This document shows, piece by piece, positions 1 through 9,805 of a stretch of DNA of 64,000 nucleotides (positions within the stretch are counted from its first letter, which is position 1; every line of letters begins with the position of its first letter). Under the pieces are notes generated by a model. The model searched no databases, was not told where the DNA came from, and worked only from the letters and a program-made list of their open reading frames with translations. The stretch covers positions 27,669 to 91,668 of the forward strand of contig JACKBC010000026.1 in the NCBI GenBank assembly GCA_020634755.1, in the 5' to 3' direction. Source of the stretch: Caldilineaceae bacterium (GTDB lineage: Bacteria; Chloroflexota; Anaerolineae; Caldilineales; Caldilineaceae). The position numbers and the translations under genes are program-made.

Positions 1-935
1 GCGATCTGCTGATCCAAGGGCGCGCCATGACCAATATCCCCCCCAATGGTCGCCCGGTCAATACGGTTTTTCAAAATTACGCGCTCTTTCCTCACATGAC
101 GGTGGCGGACAATGTGGCTTTTGGGCTGCGCGTCAAACGCGTTTCCAAAGCCGAGCGCGAACAGCGGGTACAGGAAGCGCTGGCGCTGGTGCAGCTGAGC
201 GATCTGCGCCAGCGACGGCCAGCTCAGCTTTCAGGCGGTCAGCAGCAGCGCGTGGCGCTGGCGCGCGCCATTGTCAATCAGCCACAGGTGCTGCTGCTGG
301 ATGAACCGCTGGGCGCGCTGGACTTGAAGCTGCGCAGAGAGATGCAGCTCGAACTCAAGCATCTGCAAGCCCACCTGGGCATTACCTTTATTTACGTCAC
401 CCATGACCAGGAAGAAGCGCTGACCATGTCCGACCGCATTGCGGTTATGCAGCAGGGCGTGGTGCAGCAGGCCGCCGATCCAGTTACTATTTATGAACAT
501 CCGGTCAATCGCTTTGTGGCCGACTTTATTGGTGAGAGCAACTTTCTGGCCGCGCGGGTGGCCGCAACGACCAATGGCCGGACGGAGGTGGATCTGCTGC
601 ACGGAGCCTGGCGGCTGCCGGTGTCGCTCAACGGCCACGGCGCAGCGTCCCAGCCCGCATTGACCATTACGGTGCGTCCAGAAAAGGTGCTGTTGGCGCC
701 GCCAGCAGAATTGCTAAACGGCGCAATGGCCGGCTCAAAGCTGTATTGCGCCCAGGGAGTTGTGCAGGAAGCGGTCTATATTGGCACCGACACGCGCTAT
801 CAGGTGGCGTTGCCCACGGGAGAATCGCTGGTGGTGCGGGCGCCCAACATGCGCCAGCGCGGCCAGGACTATAAAGTAGGCGACACCGTACAGGTGGCGG
901 TGTATGAAGAGGATTTGCGCCCGCTATGGGGGTGA
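1..935 (+). CDS. potA: Spermidine/putrescine-type ABC transporter ATP-binding protein, 5'-truncated
   Basis: This is the cytoplasmic ATPase of a polyamine-type (or related CUT1/PotA-class) importer. The reading frame is open from the window edge and already encodes DLLIQGRAMTNIPP before the first ATG at position 27. That ATG is therefore internal, and the gene starts left of the window, so the Walker A motif is missing here. Visible motifs are the Q-loop in VFQNYALFPH, the signature LSGGQQQR, Walker B LLLDEPLGALD and the H-loop VTHDQEEAL. A C-terminal TOBE-type region of about 110 residues follows, typical of PotA/MalK ATPases. The polyamine assignment rests on the PotA-like run PVNTVFQNYALFPHMTV; another substrate of the same class remains possible. 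The gene converges with the M16 peptidase gene. Confidence 0.85.
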   Translation, partial: DLLIQGRAMTNIPPNGRPVNTVFQNYALFPHMTVADNVAFGLRVKRVSKAEREQRVQEALALVQLSDLRQRRPAQLSGGQQQRVALARAIVNQPQVLLLDEPLGALDLKLRREMQLELKHLQAHLGITFIYVTHDQEEALTMSDRIAVMQQGVVQQAADPVTIYEHPVNRFVADFIGESNFLAARVAATTNGRTEVDLLHGAWRLPVSLNGHGAASQPALTITVRPEKVLLAPPAELLNGAMAGSKLYCAQGVVQEAVYIGTDTRYQVALPTGESLVVRAPNMRQRGQDYKVGDTVQVAVYEEDLRPLWG

Positions 936-995
936 GGGATTCATAAATTGCGGTAGTAATACTAATTGACCAGCTAGGAACCATGTTTATGATGA

Positions 996-1028
996 GACCT
1001 GTCAGGTTTGCAAAACCTGACAGGTTTG
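996..1028. repeat. Palindromic repeat (family G), possible bidirectional terminator
   Basis: The arms ACCTGTCAGGTTT and AAACCTGACAGGT form a near-perfect inverted repeat around a short GCA centre, between two convergent genes. A related copy lies at 30738-30770. The position fits a terminator, but copies elsewhere suggest a dispersed repeat. T-rich sequence follows on the + strand. Confidence 0.6.
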
Positions 1029-1070
1029 ATTCTTTTCACTACTACCCACCATTCACAATTCGGGTCTGCT

Positions 1071-3950
1071 CTATTCCGCTTCAAAACCCTCGGGATAGAG
1101 AATCACCTCGATATACTGATTTTCCGGCAAGTATGCTTGGGCCGCGCTTTGCACATCTTCGGCGGTGACGGCGCGGATGCGATCCTCAAAAACCAGGATG
1201 TCGCTCATGGGCTCGTCGGGATTTTCCACATAGAACTTGAGCACGGCGGTCCAAAAGCCGTTGGTCTCCACCTGCTCTTCGCGCTGGTTGAGCTGGATCT
1301 CGTGGAACTTCGTCACGTTCTCCTCAGATGGTCCCTCAGTTTGCAGCTTTTCGATTTCCCCAAACACGGCGTCGATCAACTCGCGGGCGCGGGCCGGTTC
1401 GCTGCCAAAGTAGACGCCAAAATAGTAGTTCTCCTTAGGCTGCTCATTGATATTTGAAAAGGTGCCAGACGCATACGCACCGCCCAGCTCTTCACGCACG
1501 GTGTCGCGCACCATAATATCCAGAATGGTTTCGACTGCCCGAATATGCATACGATTGTCCGGCGTAGCCGCCAAGTCGCCATAGAAGATCAGCTCGCTGA
1601 TGCTCTGCTCATCCTGCCCTTTTTTCACGGCTTCCTGGATCACGCCGGTGGGCAGATCGGGCGCTACGTCCTGCCACGTTTCACCCCGATCGGTGGCGGG
1701 CAGCGTGCCCAAATATTGCTGGGCCAGCGTCTTGATCTGCTCCACATCGAAGCTGCCGGCAAAGATAAAGGTGAAATCGCTCATGTCGGCAAAGCGATCT
1801 TGGTAAATCTCAAAGCCGCGCGCCAGGTCCAGCGAATCGATAATCTCCACCGTAAAGGGTCCACGCCGTACGGTGTCGCCGTAAAGCGCCTTGACCAGCG
1901 CATCTTGCAGCGCAGCGTTGGGCGAAAGGCTGCGGTTTTCCAGCTGGGCGCGTTGATCGTTGCGGAAGGATTCAAAGGCGTCTTCATCGGCGCGCGGCGC
2001 CGTGGCGTAAAGATAGATGAGCTGGAACATGGTCTCCAAATCTTTGGTGGAGGCGCTGCCTGAAAATCCTTCGCTCAGCTCATCAATGTACGGGCTCACG
2101 CTGACCGTTTTGCCGGTGAGCAGTTTGATCAACGCGGTTTGGTCAAAGTCACCCACGCCGCTTTGCGCAACAATGCTGGCAATAGTGTCCGCTTCGGGGA
2201 AATCCTCATCCGAAACCAGCGAGGAGCCGCCCGGGCTGGTGGCCGTGAAGAGCACCTCATCCTCCTTAAAATCAGTGGGTTTGAGCAATATGTGGACGCC
2301 ATTTTCCAACACCAGCTCGGTGATGCCCAGCTCGGAAATCTCATTTTCAGACACAATGGCCGCCGGCGCCGGCAAATCGCCCACCAGCTCGGCCTCCACC
2401 ACGGCGTCTTCATAAGGTGCAATGTCCGCGGCCAGCACGTCAGTCAGCACGGCGGCCAGCTCATCCTCGGTGGGCGCGGGCGCATCTTCCTTCTCCGGTG
2501 CGGTCACAATCACCGAGCGATTGGCTTCGCCCTGCAAGTCGTCGCCCACGCTGTTTACCTCGGCCAGCGTAATATCGGGCAGCAGCTTGTCCACTAGATC
2601 GTATTCAAAAGCAATGCCGGGTGCGGTGGCTTTCTCCAAAAAGTGAGTCACATATTCATCGACCAGACTGCTGCTCTCGGTGTTGGCGCGCTCCTCATAG
2701 GCTTGCTCATAAAAGCGCAACAGATCGGTCTTGGCCCGCGCCAGTTCAGATTCGGTGAAGCCGTGGCGCCGCGCTCGCTCCAATTCAGTGAAGACCGCTT
2801 CCAGCCCGGCCAGCGCGCCACCGTCATTGACCTGCGCCACAAAGGTGGCCAATTCCACCGGGCGCACCAGGCCGCTGGCGCCCACATACGCGCCCACAAA
2901 CGGCGCATCTGCCTTGCGCCCAATCTCATCCAGGCGAGACTGCAACATGCTGTAGAACAGACGCCCCACAAGCAGGTCGCGGTATTGGGCGGCGGTCTCC
3001 AGCGGTTCGGCATCCTGCATATACGAGAGGCGCACCTGGGTAGATGTGTTTTCGGGGTCGGTGGCAATCAGATAGCGCGTCGCGTCGTATGACGGCACGC
3101 TGTAATTCTCGCGTGCGGTTTCGGCGGCGGGATTGGACAATGTAGAGAAGCGCTCGATGATCATCTGTTCCACGGCATCCACGTCAAAATCACCTGCGGC
3201 CACCACGGCCATCAGGTCTGGTCGATACCACTGTTTGTAAAAGCGCTCAATCACATCGCGCGGGGCGTTGCGAATAATCTCCATATCGCCAATGGGCATG
3301 CGTTCATCGTAGCGTGAACTGCCCAGCCAAACCGGAAGAATCTCGTTGCGCATGCGGCCGCTGGCCGTCTGCTCGCGCAGCCGCCATTCTTCCACCACGA
3401 CGCCGCGCTCCTTATCGATTTCGGCTTGGTCCAGCGTGGCGTAGGCCGCCCAATCTTCCAGCACGTCAAAACCGGTGGCCAGAATTTCCGCATCATCTGT
3501 GGGCACGTGCAGCATGTAGACGGTCTCCTCAAACGAGGTGTATGCGTTCAAGTCCGGCCCAAATGTAATGCCCACCGACTCGAGAAAATTGACCAGCTCC
3601 TGCCCGGCAAAGCGCCGCGTGCCGTTGAACATCATGTGTTCTAGAAAATGGGCCAACCCTTTTTGGTCATCGTCCTCTTGCAGCGAACCGGCGTTGACCG
3701 CCAGCCGCAGCTCGGCGCGATTGGCCGGCTCTTCATTATGGCGCACGTAATAGGTCAGCCCGTTCTCCAGCACGCCATAGCGAATGGCTGGATCCAAGGG
3801 CAATGTGGCATCGGGATCGGCCAAGGCGTCATCTACCGTCGCCACAGTGGCAACATCCGTCTGTGCCGGCGGCGCGTTTTCCATAACCAGCGGTTGGCAA
3901 GCCGCCAACGCCAGCGCCAAAATCATTAACAAAAGAAACCATCGTTTCAT
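1071..3950 (-). CDS. M16 family zinc metallopeptidase, lipoprotein
   Basis: This is a predicted exported, lipid-anchored peptidase of the insulinase/pitrilysin (M16) family. Residues 1-18 form a signal peptide ending in the lipobox LALAAC, with Cys18 as the lipidation site. The inverted zinc motif HxxEH is visible as HFLEH at 101-105, and the ERGVVVEEWR region near residue 180 supplies the downstream glutamate. At 959 residues it is long enough for two full M16 repeats (active N-half, inactive C-half), as in PqqL-like zinc proteases. A good AAGGAG Shine-Dalgarno precedes the ATG. It is a monocistronic gene convergent with the upstream transporter gene. The family is firm; the substrate is unknown. 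Confidence 0.93.
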   Translation of the reverse strand: MKRWFLLLMILALALAACQPLVMENAPPAQTDVATVATVDDALADPDATLPLDPAIRYGVLENGLTYYVRHNEEPANRAELRLAVNAGSLQEDDDQKGLAHFLEHMMFNGTRRFAGQELVNFLESVGITFGPDLNAYTSFEETVYMLHVPTDDAEILATGFDVLEDWAAYATLDQAEIDKERGVVVEEWRLREQTASGRMRNEILPVWLGSSRYDERMPIGDMEIIRNAPRDVIERFYKQWYRPDLMAVVAAGDFDVDAVEQMIIERFSTLSNPAAETARENYSVPSYDATRYLIATDPENTSTQVRLSYMQDAEPLETAAQYRDLLVGRLFYSMLQSRLDEIGRKADAPFVGAYVGASGLVRPVELATFVAQVNDGGALAGLEAVFTELERARRHGFTESELARAKTDLLRFYEQAYEERANTESSSLVDEYVTHFLEKATAPGIAFEYDLVDKLLPDITLAEVNSVGDDLQGEANRSVIVTAPEKEDAPAPTEDELAAVLTDVLAADIAPYEDAVVEAELVGDLPAPAAIVSENEISELGITELVLENGVHILLKPTDFKEDEVLFTATSPGGSSLVSDEDFPEADTIASIVAQSGVGDFDQTALIKLLTGKTVSVSPYIDELSEGFSGSASTKDLETMFQLIYLYATAPRADEDAFESFRNDQRAQLENRSLSPNAALQDALVKALYGDTVRRGPFTVEIIDSLDLARGFEIYQDRFADMSDFTFIFAGSFDVEQIKTLAQQYLGTLPATDRGETWQDVAPDLPTGVIQEAVKKGQDEQSISELIFYGDLAATPDNRMHIRAVETILDIMVRDTVREELGGAYASGTFSNINEQPKENYYFGVYFGSEPARARELIDAVFGEIEKLQTEGPSEENVTKFHEIQLNQREEQVETNGFWTAVLKFYVENPDEPMSDILVFEDRIRAVTAEDVQSAAQAYLPENQYIEVILYPEGFEAE

Positions 3951-4365
3951 CTGTATTTCTCCTTCAAATTATAGAACTTACGCAAGCCTAGAGAGAAAAC
4001 TGCCAAGTCAGCCAAGCTGTTCTCGTCTGGCGATCCACTGGCACTGCGTACGTCGTGATTAGACTTATTTTATCTCAGTATGCCGCCACGAGGTTGGCGA
4101 TTTGAGCATCGGTTCCGATTTTGAGCATCATATCATCCAACCGTACGCAACCCAAATAGGGCAAATTGCGTAGAGAATCGCGAACATGGAGCAACTGTGC
4201 TGCATAGGAGCTGTCGTTTTATCCTGAATGGTCTGTCTGAGTATAATCTGAGTATAAAATGAAAATTGGCGAAAAAAGTTACACCTTACGTCGCGCCAGT
4301 TGATGGCCAGGAAAGAGCAGCAGGCTTGATCTAGGATTTTGCGCAAGGCTTGCGTATGTTTTTAT

Positions 4366-4450
4366 GCTGCGGTTGAGATGAGAGCCGGAATTTTCTGTTG
4401 GCTCAACAGGCGAAAAAATGTCGGTTCTCATTTAGAGCTGAGAATAGCTG
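4366..4450 (+). repeat. Dispersed hairpin repeat, family B, copy 1
   Basis: It shares TGCGGTTGAGATGAGA, TTTTCTGTTGGCTCAA and AGAGCTGAG..ATAG with a copy at 26157-26240, and a diverged inverted copy lies at 36290-36362. The middle is self-complementary in copy 2, so a stem-loop is expected. No ORF is shared by the copies. Confidence 0.65.
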
Positions 4451-4652
4451 AGTATAAAAGTGTGAGATCAGCAGTAACAGATGGTAAACCAAGCCGGAAC
4501 TTCTGCCAATATGATGGCGTCTATCTGGTTGTCACGCCCCATTGGATGACAAAGGATGGCACGACTGAGGCAGCGCCCGCAGTTTGCCAAGAGCCGAGCA
4601 GCATCCCGGCCAAAGCAGCTTACAGCAACTGCGGTTGTAAAAGCGATTAGTT

Positions 4653-4732
4653 GCACAGGAACATTGTGCAGGAAACATTGCGCAGGAAACATTGTGCAAG
4701 GACATTGTGCAGGGACATTGCGCAGGGACATT
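4653..4732 (+). repeat. Short tandem array, about five 15-16-nt units
   Basis: The unit is roughly GGA(A)CATTG(T/C)GCAG, repeated about five times just upstream of the 4789 gene. It overlaps the upstream extension of that reading frame, giving a low-complexity RRKHCARTLCRD-like peptide, which argues against translation starting at 4651. Confidence 0.7.
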
Positions 4733-4788
4733 TAGAACGCTTGCAAAGTAGAAATCAAGTTTTGCACATCTTCTTCCCCGGAGGCAGA

Positions 4789-7230
4789 TTGAACATTGTC
4801 GGAAATTATAGGCGACTTTGGCTCACAACATGGCTGTTTGGCCTGATTGGGCTGCTGTTGCCGCATTCCCTATATGCCCAAAGCGCACAGCCGGGGCTGA
4901 CCATGCAGGCTCAAGCGGCTTATGCCGGCCATTTCAAATATGGCGAATGGCTGCCCGTCTGGGTCGAATTGGAAAATAGCGGCCCCGATTTGGACACCGA
5001 AATCCGCATCACATTGACCGCAAACGCCGGTCCGGTTACCTATGCCGCCGCGGTGGCCCTGCCCTCCGGCGCCCGCAAGCGACTGCCGGTCTATGTGCTG
5101 CCCAACAATTACTCGCGCGAGCTGGAAGTGCATCTGGTCGATCGCACGGGCAGCGCTGACTCGCCGCTGCTAACGGCGACTGTGGCCGTAGATCCGCTGC
5201 CCAATATTAGCTATCTGGCGGGCATGGTGGGCGGTGAACGCGGGGCTATTTCTTTTGCCGCCAACGCCAGCTTGGGCCAGCTTGAGCGCCGCGTGGTGCT
5301 GGCGGATATTGCGCTGCCCGCGCTGCCCGAGCGTGTGGAGGGGTTGAACTCGTTTGATGCGCTCATATTCAATAACGTAGAAGCGGCGGCATTGACGCCG
5401 GCCCAAAGCGCGGCCCTGCAAAGCTGGGTCGGGCGGGGAGGTCGCCTCATTGTTGGCGGTGGCGCCACGGCCCAGGAGACGCTGGCCAATTTGCCCGAGG
5501 CGCTGCAATTTGTCTCGGTGCAGGACATAATCGATGTCGAGGAAGTGCCAGAGCTAGCGCTTTTTGCCCAGAGCGATGCCATTGAGGCGCCCGGTCCGTT
5601 TACGCTGGCCCAAGCACAGATTCATACCGGCGACGTCTTGGCCCACACGGGCGACACACCGTTGCTTACCGAGTCTCGCTTTGGCAGTGGCTATGTGAAC
5701 TTTGTGGCGCTGGATCTGGCGGGTGCGCCGTTCAACGCCTGGACGGGCGCCACGGCCTTTTGGAGCAAGCTGCTCGACCGTGACGCCAGCTATGCCAATT
5801 GGCTGCCGCCCGATATGTCAATGCGGCAGATGCTCGCTGACCGACTGGGCTATTCGCTATCCAATTTACCTTCGCTAGATCTGCCTTCGATCCGCAGCCT
5901 GTCGCTGCTGCTGCTGCTCTATATATTGCTAGTGGGGCCGACCAACTACTTTTTGTTGCGTCGAATGCACAAATTGCACTGGGCGTGGGCCACGATTCCG
6001 CTGCTGACCATTCTCTTTTCGGCAGGCGCGTTTGGCCTGGGCTACAGCCTGCGCGGCAATGATCTGATCCTCAACAAAATCGCCATTGTGGACCCGCTTC
6101 CCGACGGTGCGGCCAATGTGACCAGCTTTATGGGCCTCTTTTCGCCCACCCAGCAGAGCTATGAAATCGATGTGGATGGCAACGGTTTGGTCAGCCCCAT
6201 GACGCAGAATATTGCCCCCATGGGCATTAGTGGAGCCAGCGCCACCGAGTTGACCATTCGCCAAGGCACGCCGGCTCACCTGAGCGGGTTGGCCGTTAAC
6301 CAGTGGTCCATGCAATCGTTTATGACCGAAAGTTATGTGGCCGATTTTGGCCAGCTATCCGGTGAATTTTATCTGCAAGGCGAGCGTCTGAATGGGCACA
6401 TTCACAACCAGACCAACTATACGTTGAGCGATGTGGTGGCCGTGGTCGGCACCCAGTTTAAGCGGCTGGGTGAACTTGCGCCCGGTCAGGAAATGGACGT
6501 TGCGTTTAACGACACTGAGCCACAATTCATCAACACAGGCAGCGGTCTGTCCTGGCAAATCTACAACCCCGATCCCAATATGAATCCCGATGTGGATCCC
6601 AATGTGCTGAATTCGCGCGCTATGAATCTCAAGCGCGATATTCTATCCGCGGTAGAAGACACATCCTTGAATGCGCCATGGCAGAACAGCGGCGTCCAAA
6701 ACGACCAGTGGGCGCAGAACGTGCGGCTGGTGGCCTGGCTCAATGCAGCCCCGCCAGATGTGCACGTGGCTGAGCGCGTGCCGCAGCAGCAGACCACGGC
6801 GCTGCTGCTCACGACCTTTCCGCTCAACTTGCCCGACTCCGGGCCATTTACGCTGCCGCCGGGCATGTTAACCGCCAACATTATCGAGCGCCCTGCGGAT
6901 GGCGGCGACTGCGGGCGCAATTCTGTCTATGCCCAAAATGGCCAATTTGTTGTCGAATTTGCGCTGCCGGAGAATGTACGCCACGCCACCATTGCAAAGC
7001 TGCAATTGGCGCTGCGTCAGGATGATGTGCGGGCGCGGCCGCCACAAACCGAACTGTTTGACTGGCAAAACGAGAGTTGGGTCGCACTGGAAAACCCGGT
7101 ACAGGGCCTCAACGAATTGACCCAAACCGAGCGTCTGCTCAGCGATGATGGCCGCGTCCAAATCCGCATTACGGACCAAATCTTTAGCGGCTGCACATAT
7201 ATTAATCTGGGATTTTCGGGAGAGAGATAG
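4789..7230 (+). CDS. Exported membrane-anchored protein with glutamine-amidotransferase-like domain
   Basis: I chose the TTG at 4789 because GGAGG lies at 4780-4784 and the next residues form a signal peptide (RRLWLTTWLFGLIGLLLPHS, ending near LYAQ). The upstream ATG at 4651 would read through a tandem repeat. The product is about 813 residues. Residues about 160-240 contain FDALIFNNVEAA and the run VGRGGRLIVGGG, resembling the class I GATase-like fold seen in membrane-associated bacterial proteins; no catalytic Cys is evident there. Residues about 365-420 hold two transmembrane segments, followed by a large presumably extracytoplasmic region. It is the first gene of an operon with an ABC ATPase, a permease and a coiled-coil protein, so it may be an accessory part of an exporter. 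Its biochemical function is unknown. Confidence 0.75.
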   Translation: MNIVGNYRRLWLTTWLFGLIGLLLPHSLYAQSAQPGLTMQAQAAYAGHFKYGEWLPVWVELENSGPDLDTEIRITLTANAGPVTYAAAVALPSGARKRLPVYVLPNNYSRELEVHLVDRTGSADSPLLTATVAVDPLPNISYLAGMVGGERGAISFAANASLGQLERRVVLADIALPALPERVEGLNSFDALIFNNVEAAALTPAQSAALQSWVGRGGRLIVGGGATAQETLANLPEALQFVSVQDIIDVEEVPELALFAQSDAIEAPGPFTLAQAQIHTGDVLAHTGDTPLLTESRFGSGYVNFVALDLAGAPFNAWTGATAFWSKLLDRDASYANWLPPDMSMRQMLADRLGYSLSNLPSLDLPSIRSLSLLLLLYILLVGPTNYFLLRRMHKLHWAWATIPLLTILFSAGAFGLGYSLRGNDLILNKIAIVDPLPDGAANVTSFMGLFSPTQQSYEIDVDGNGLVSPMTQNIAPMGISGASATELTIRQGTPAHLSGLAVNQWSMQSFMTESYVADFGQLSGEFYLQGERLNGHIHNQTNYTLSDVVAVVGTQFKRLGELAPGQEMDVAFNDTEPQFINTGSGLSWQIYNPDPNMNPDVDPNVLNSRAMNLKRDILSAVEDTSLNAPWQNSGVQNDQWAQNVRLVAWLNAAPPDVHVAERVPQQQTTALLLTTFPLNLPDSGPFTLPPGMLTANIIERPADGGDCGRNSVYAQNGQFVVEFALPENVRHATIAKLQLALRQDDVRARPPQTELFDWQNESWVALENPVQGLNELTQTERLLSDDGRVQIRITDQIFSGCTYINLGFSGER

Positions 7231-7241
7231 GAGAGCATCTC

Positions 7242-8198
7242 TTGTTTGCCATTGAAACTCGCGACTTAACCCGGCGCTATGGTCAATTTATCGCCGTGGA
7301 TGATCTTAATTTACAGGTGCCGGTGGGCGCGCTGTTTGGGCTCATTGGCCCCAATGGCGCGGGCAAAACCACCACGCTGCGCATGTTGGCCGGCTTACTG
7401 GAGCCCAGCGGCGGCGAAATCCTGCTCAACGGCCAAAAAGCTCAGATCGACGGCAAGACCTTCCGCCAGCAGATTGGCTATATGCCCGACTTCTTTGGCG
7501 TCTATGAGGATATGCTGGTCTGGGAGTATCTGGACTTCTTTGCGCGCTGTCATCATGTACCCACGGAGCGCCGCCGCCAGCTCACCGGTGAGCTGCTCGA
7601 CCTGGTGGACCTGGCGGACAAACGCGCGGAATATGTGGAGTCGCTCTCGCGCGGCATGCGTCAGCGACTTTGCTTGGCCCACGCCCTGGTGCACGACCCG
7701 CAGATTCTGCTGCTAGATGAGCCGGCATCGGGGCTGGACCCACGCGCGCGGGTCGAAATGCGCGAGCTGCTGCGCGAGCTGGGCGCCATGGGCAAAACCG
7801 TGGTGGTTAGTTCACACATCCTGGCCGAGCTGGCCGAAATGTGCGATCAGGTGGGCATTATTCAGCACGGCAAGCTGGCGGCCAGCGGCCCCGTCAGCGA
7901 GATTGCCCGCCGCGCCAATGCTGGCCGCCTTTTGCAGATCGCGGCGCTGGCGGATTTTGCCACGGTTGAACGCACGTTGGCAGCCCAGCCGGGCATTGGT
8001 CGCATCCTGGAGCTGCCCGGTCGTAACGCCCCCGATGAACAGCACCACCTGCGCATAGAAGCCGAATTTGTGGGGGATGATGGCGCAGTGGCCCATTTGC
8101 TCAATACGCTCGTCCACGCCGACATTCCCATTTTGTCGTTTACCGAAACCGCAGGCGATCTGGAAGAGATTTTCCTGCAATTGACGGAGCCGCAATAA
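7242..8198 (+). CDS. ABC transporter ATP-binding protein (exporter type)
   Basis: This is the ATPase subunit of an ABC-2-type exporter. It begins with TTG at 7242 behind AGGAG and lies 11 bp after the preceding stop. The order is Walker A GPNGAGKTT at about 36-44, a Q-loop in IGYMPDFFGVYEDM, signature LSRGMRQRL, Walker B ILLLDEPASGLD and an H-loop in VVVSSHILAE. The C-terminal 80 residues form a small extra domain ending EIFLQLTE, common in CcmA/NatA/GldA-like proteins. At 318 residues it has family length. The permease that follows is its likely partner. The substrate cannot be read from the sequence. Confidence 0.93.
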   Translation: MFAIETRDLTRRYGQFIAVDDLNLQVPVGALFGLIGPNGAGKTTTLRMLAGLLEPSGGEILLNGQKAQIDGKTFRQQIGYMPDFFGVYEDMLVWEYLDFFARCHHVPTERRRQLTGELLDLVDLADKRAEYVESLSRGMRQRLCLAHALVHDPQILLLDEPASGLDPRARVEMRELLRELGAMGKTVVVSSHILAELAEMCDQVGIIQHGKLAASGPVSEIARRANAGRLLQIAALADFATVERTLAAQPGIGRILELPGRNAPDEQHHLRIEAEFVGDDGAVAHLLNTLVHADIPILSFTETAGDLEEIFLQLTEPQ

Positions 8199-8246
8199 TT
8201 AGTCGGTCGCACTGGCGGAAAACCATTTTCTAGCGGAACAATATCT

Positions 8247-9800
8247 ATGCAATTGAGCATCAACCCGATCATTATCAAAGAGCTGCGCTCGCGCATGCGC
8301 GGGGCGCGGGCCTTTGTGCTCCTAACCGTCATGCTGCTGCTGCTGGCCGGCTTCACCTATGGCCTTTACCAATTTTCCATGGTGGCGGCGGGCTACAGCA
8401 CGGTATTGAGTCCGGTTGTGGGCCGCTCACTTTTTACCGGTCTGGCGCTGGCCGAGCTGCTAATCATCTGTTTTATTACGCCCGCGCTGACCGCCGGGGC
8501 CATTAGCGGTGAACGCGAAAAGCTCACCTACGATATGCTCATGACCACGCCGCTCTCAGCCGGCGCGATTCTGTGGGGCAAACTGTTCTCGGCGCTGAGC
8601 TATGTGCTGCTGCTGATCTTTGCCGCCATTCCCATTGCCAGCCTGGTATTTATTTTTGGTGGGGTTGCGCCGCGCGAAATGCTCAATGCGTTGCTGGTGC
8701 TGGTGGCAGTGGCCATTACGTTGGGCGTCATCGGTATCTTTATGTCGGCATGGCTGGGGCGCACCGGCCGCGCCACCATTGGCAGCTATCTCGTGGTGCT
8801 GCTGCTGATGATAGCGCCCGTGGCGGCCTACATTGCCACCGGCGTGATCAACCAGGCCGAGCCGCCCCGCGAGCTGCTCATCCTCAATCCGCTCAGCGCG
8901 CTCCTGTCGGTCATGGCCGCCAGCGCCATGTCCAACGGCCCGCTGGACATTCTGATTGGGCTGGGCGCGGCTTTGGGCGGCAACCTGGGCCGGTTGACCG
9001 GTCAGGCCACCGGCGCCCCGCGTCCGCTCTTTCACTATTCGCTGCCCATCTATGCGCTGCTTTCGATTGTGCTGTATGTGGCCGCCATTCAGCTGGTCAA
9101 GCCTGCCCGGCGCCGCATCAATAAATGCGAAATAGGCGGTGCGGTTTTGGCCGCATTGGCCTTGGCGGCCATAGCCGTAGCCTTCTTTCTTACAACAGCC
9201 GATCAATATAGTGCGTATAGCCCGCTACGGCCCGGGCTGGATAATGGCGTGGCCATGTCGGGACAAGCGCCACCTGCGATTTTGGTGGAGCCGCCCATAC
9301 CGACGGCTACGCCGGCGGCGCCCGCTGAGCAACAGGTCGATACACCCGCGCTCAGCGCGCTGACCGATGTCGATCGCGCCGCCCTTTACGCCCTCGCCAT
9401 TCAGCAAACGTTTGCAGCATCCCTGTTGCCCACGGCAGAAGTGGCTGCGCCCACCTATCACATCCTGACCACTACAGATGACACCATTGCTTTTCCCGAT
9501 GGCCCCATTTCCGCCACGGTTGAACTGACTCAAACCGTTCAGGACGCCATCACCATCCAGCTGGGACAGCAAGGCGCCCAGGAGGCCATTTGGGTGGCCG
9601 ACGCGCAAGATGCAGCAGAAGCTCCGCCAGCTATTTACCAGGTGACGCTCAGCAACCTGCACGCCTGGGCCGACGACGCCATTTTGGTCTCCGTCAAAAT
9701 CAGCGGCAATGATCATGCATGGGGGCGCAGCTACGCCATGCACCGAAACAACCAGGGCTGGCGCAGCGAGCGCGAACCGGTCGCCACTTGGGACAAATAA
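8247..9800 (+). CDS. ABC-2 type transporter permease
   Basis: This is an integral membrane protein of 517 residues, the membrane half of the exporter encoded with the preceding ATPase gene. It starts MQLSINPIIIKELRSRMRG, a typical ABC-2/GldF-like N-terminus, followed by hydrophobic segments at about 22-45, 65-85, 105-135, 145-165 and 175-200. One near 263-280 follows, and one at about 295-315 (GGAVLAALALAAIAVAFFL). The C-terminal 200 residues are soluble, Ala/Pro/Thr-rich and presumably extracytoplasmic, which is unusual for a simple ABC-2 permease. It may cooperate with the exported protein encoded first in the operon. Confidence 0.85.
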   Translation: MQLSINPIIIKELRSRMRGARAFVLLTVMLLLLAGFTYGLYQFSMVAAGYSTVLSPVVGRSLFTGLALAELLIICFITPALTAGAISGEREKLTYDMLMTTPLSAGAILWGKLFSALSYVLLLIFAAIPIASLVFIFGGVAPREMLNALLVLVAVAITLGVIGIFMSAWLGRTGRATIGSYLVVLLLMIAPVAAYIATGVINQAEPPRELLILNPLSALLSVMAASAMSNGPLDILIGLGAALGGNLGRLTGQATGAPRPLFHYSLPIYALLSIVLYVAAIQLVKPARRRINKCEIGGAVLAALALAAIAVAFFLTTADQYSAYSPLRPGLDNGVAMSGQAPPAILVEPPIPTATPAAPAEQQVDTPALSALTDVDRAALYALAIQQTFAASLLPTAEVAAPTYHILTTTDDTIAFPDGPISATVELTQTVQDAITIQLGQQGAQEAIWVADAQDAAEAPPAIYQVTLSNLHAWADDAILVSVKISGNDHAWGRSYAMHRNNQGWRSEREPVATWDK

Positions 9801-9805
9801 CGCCG

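Larger units (their letters stand above)
3951..4788. other. 838-bp intergenic region with several repeats, no convincing gene
   Basis: This divergent intergenic region holds two degenerate copies of repeat family A (about 3976-4058 and 4280-4356), one copy of family B (4366-4450) and a short tandem array (4653-4732). Open frames here (for example 4128-4346 minus and 4339-4650 plus) have no recognisable protein and lie on repeat sequence. The promoters of both flanking genes should lie here, but I do not see a clear -35/-10 pair. Confidence 0.6.

Noticed and set aside
1545..2063. Plus-strand frames opposite the M16 peptidase
   Set aside because: They are antisense shadows of a clear peptidase with intact motifs and GC-rich codon use.
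4651..4788. Earlier ATG start of the exported protein
   Set aside because: It reads a short tandem repeat and would bury the signal peptide, whereas the TTG at 4789 has GGAGG before it.
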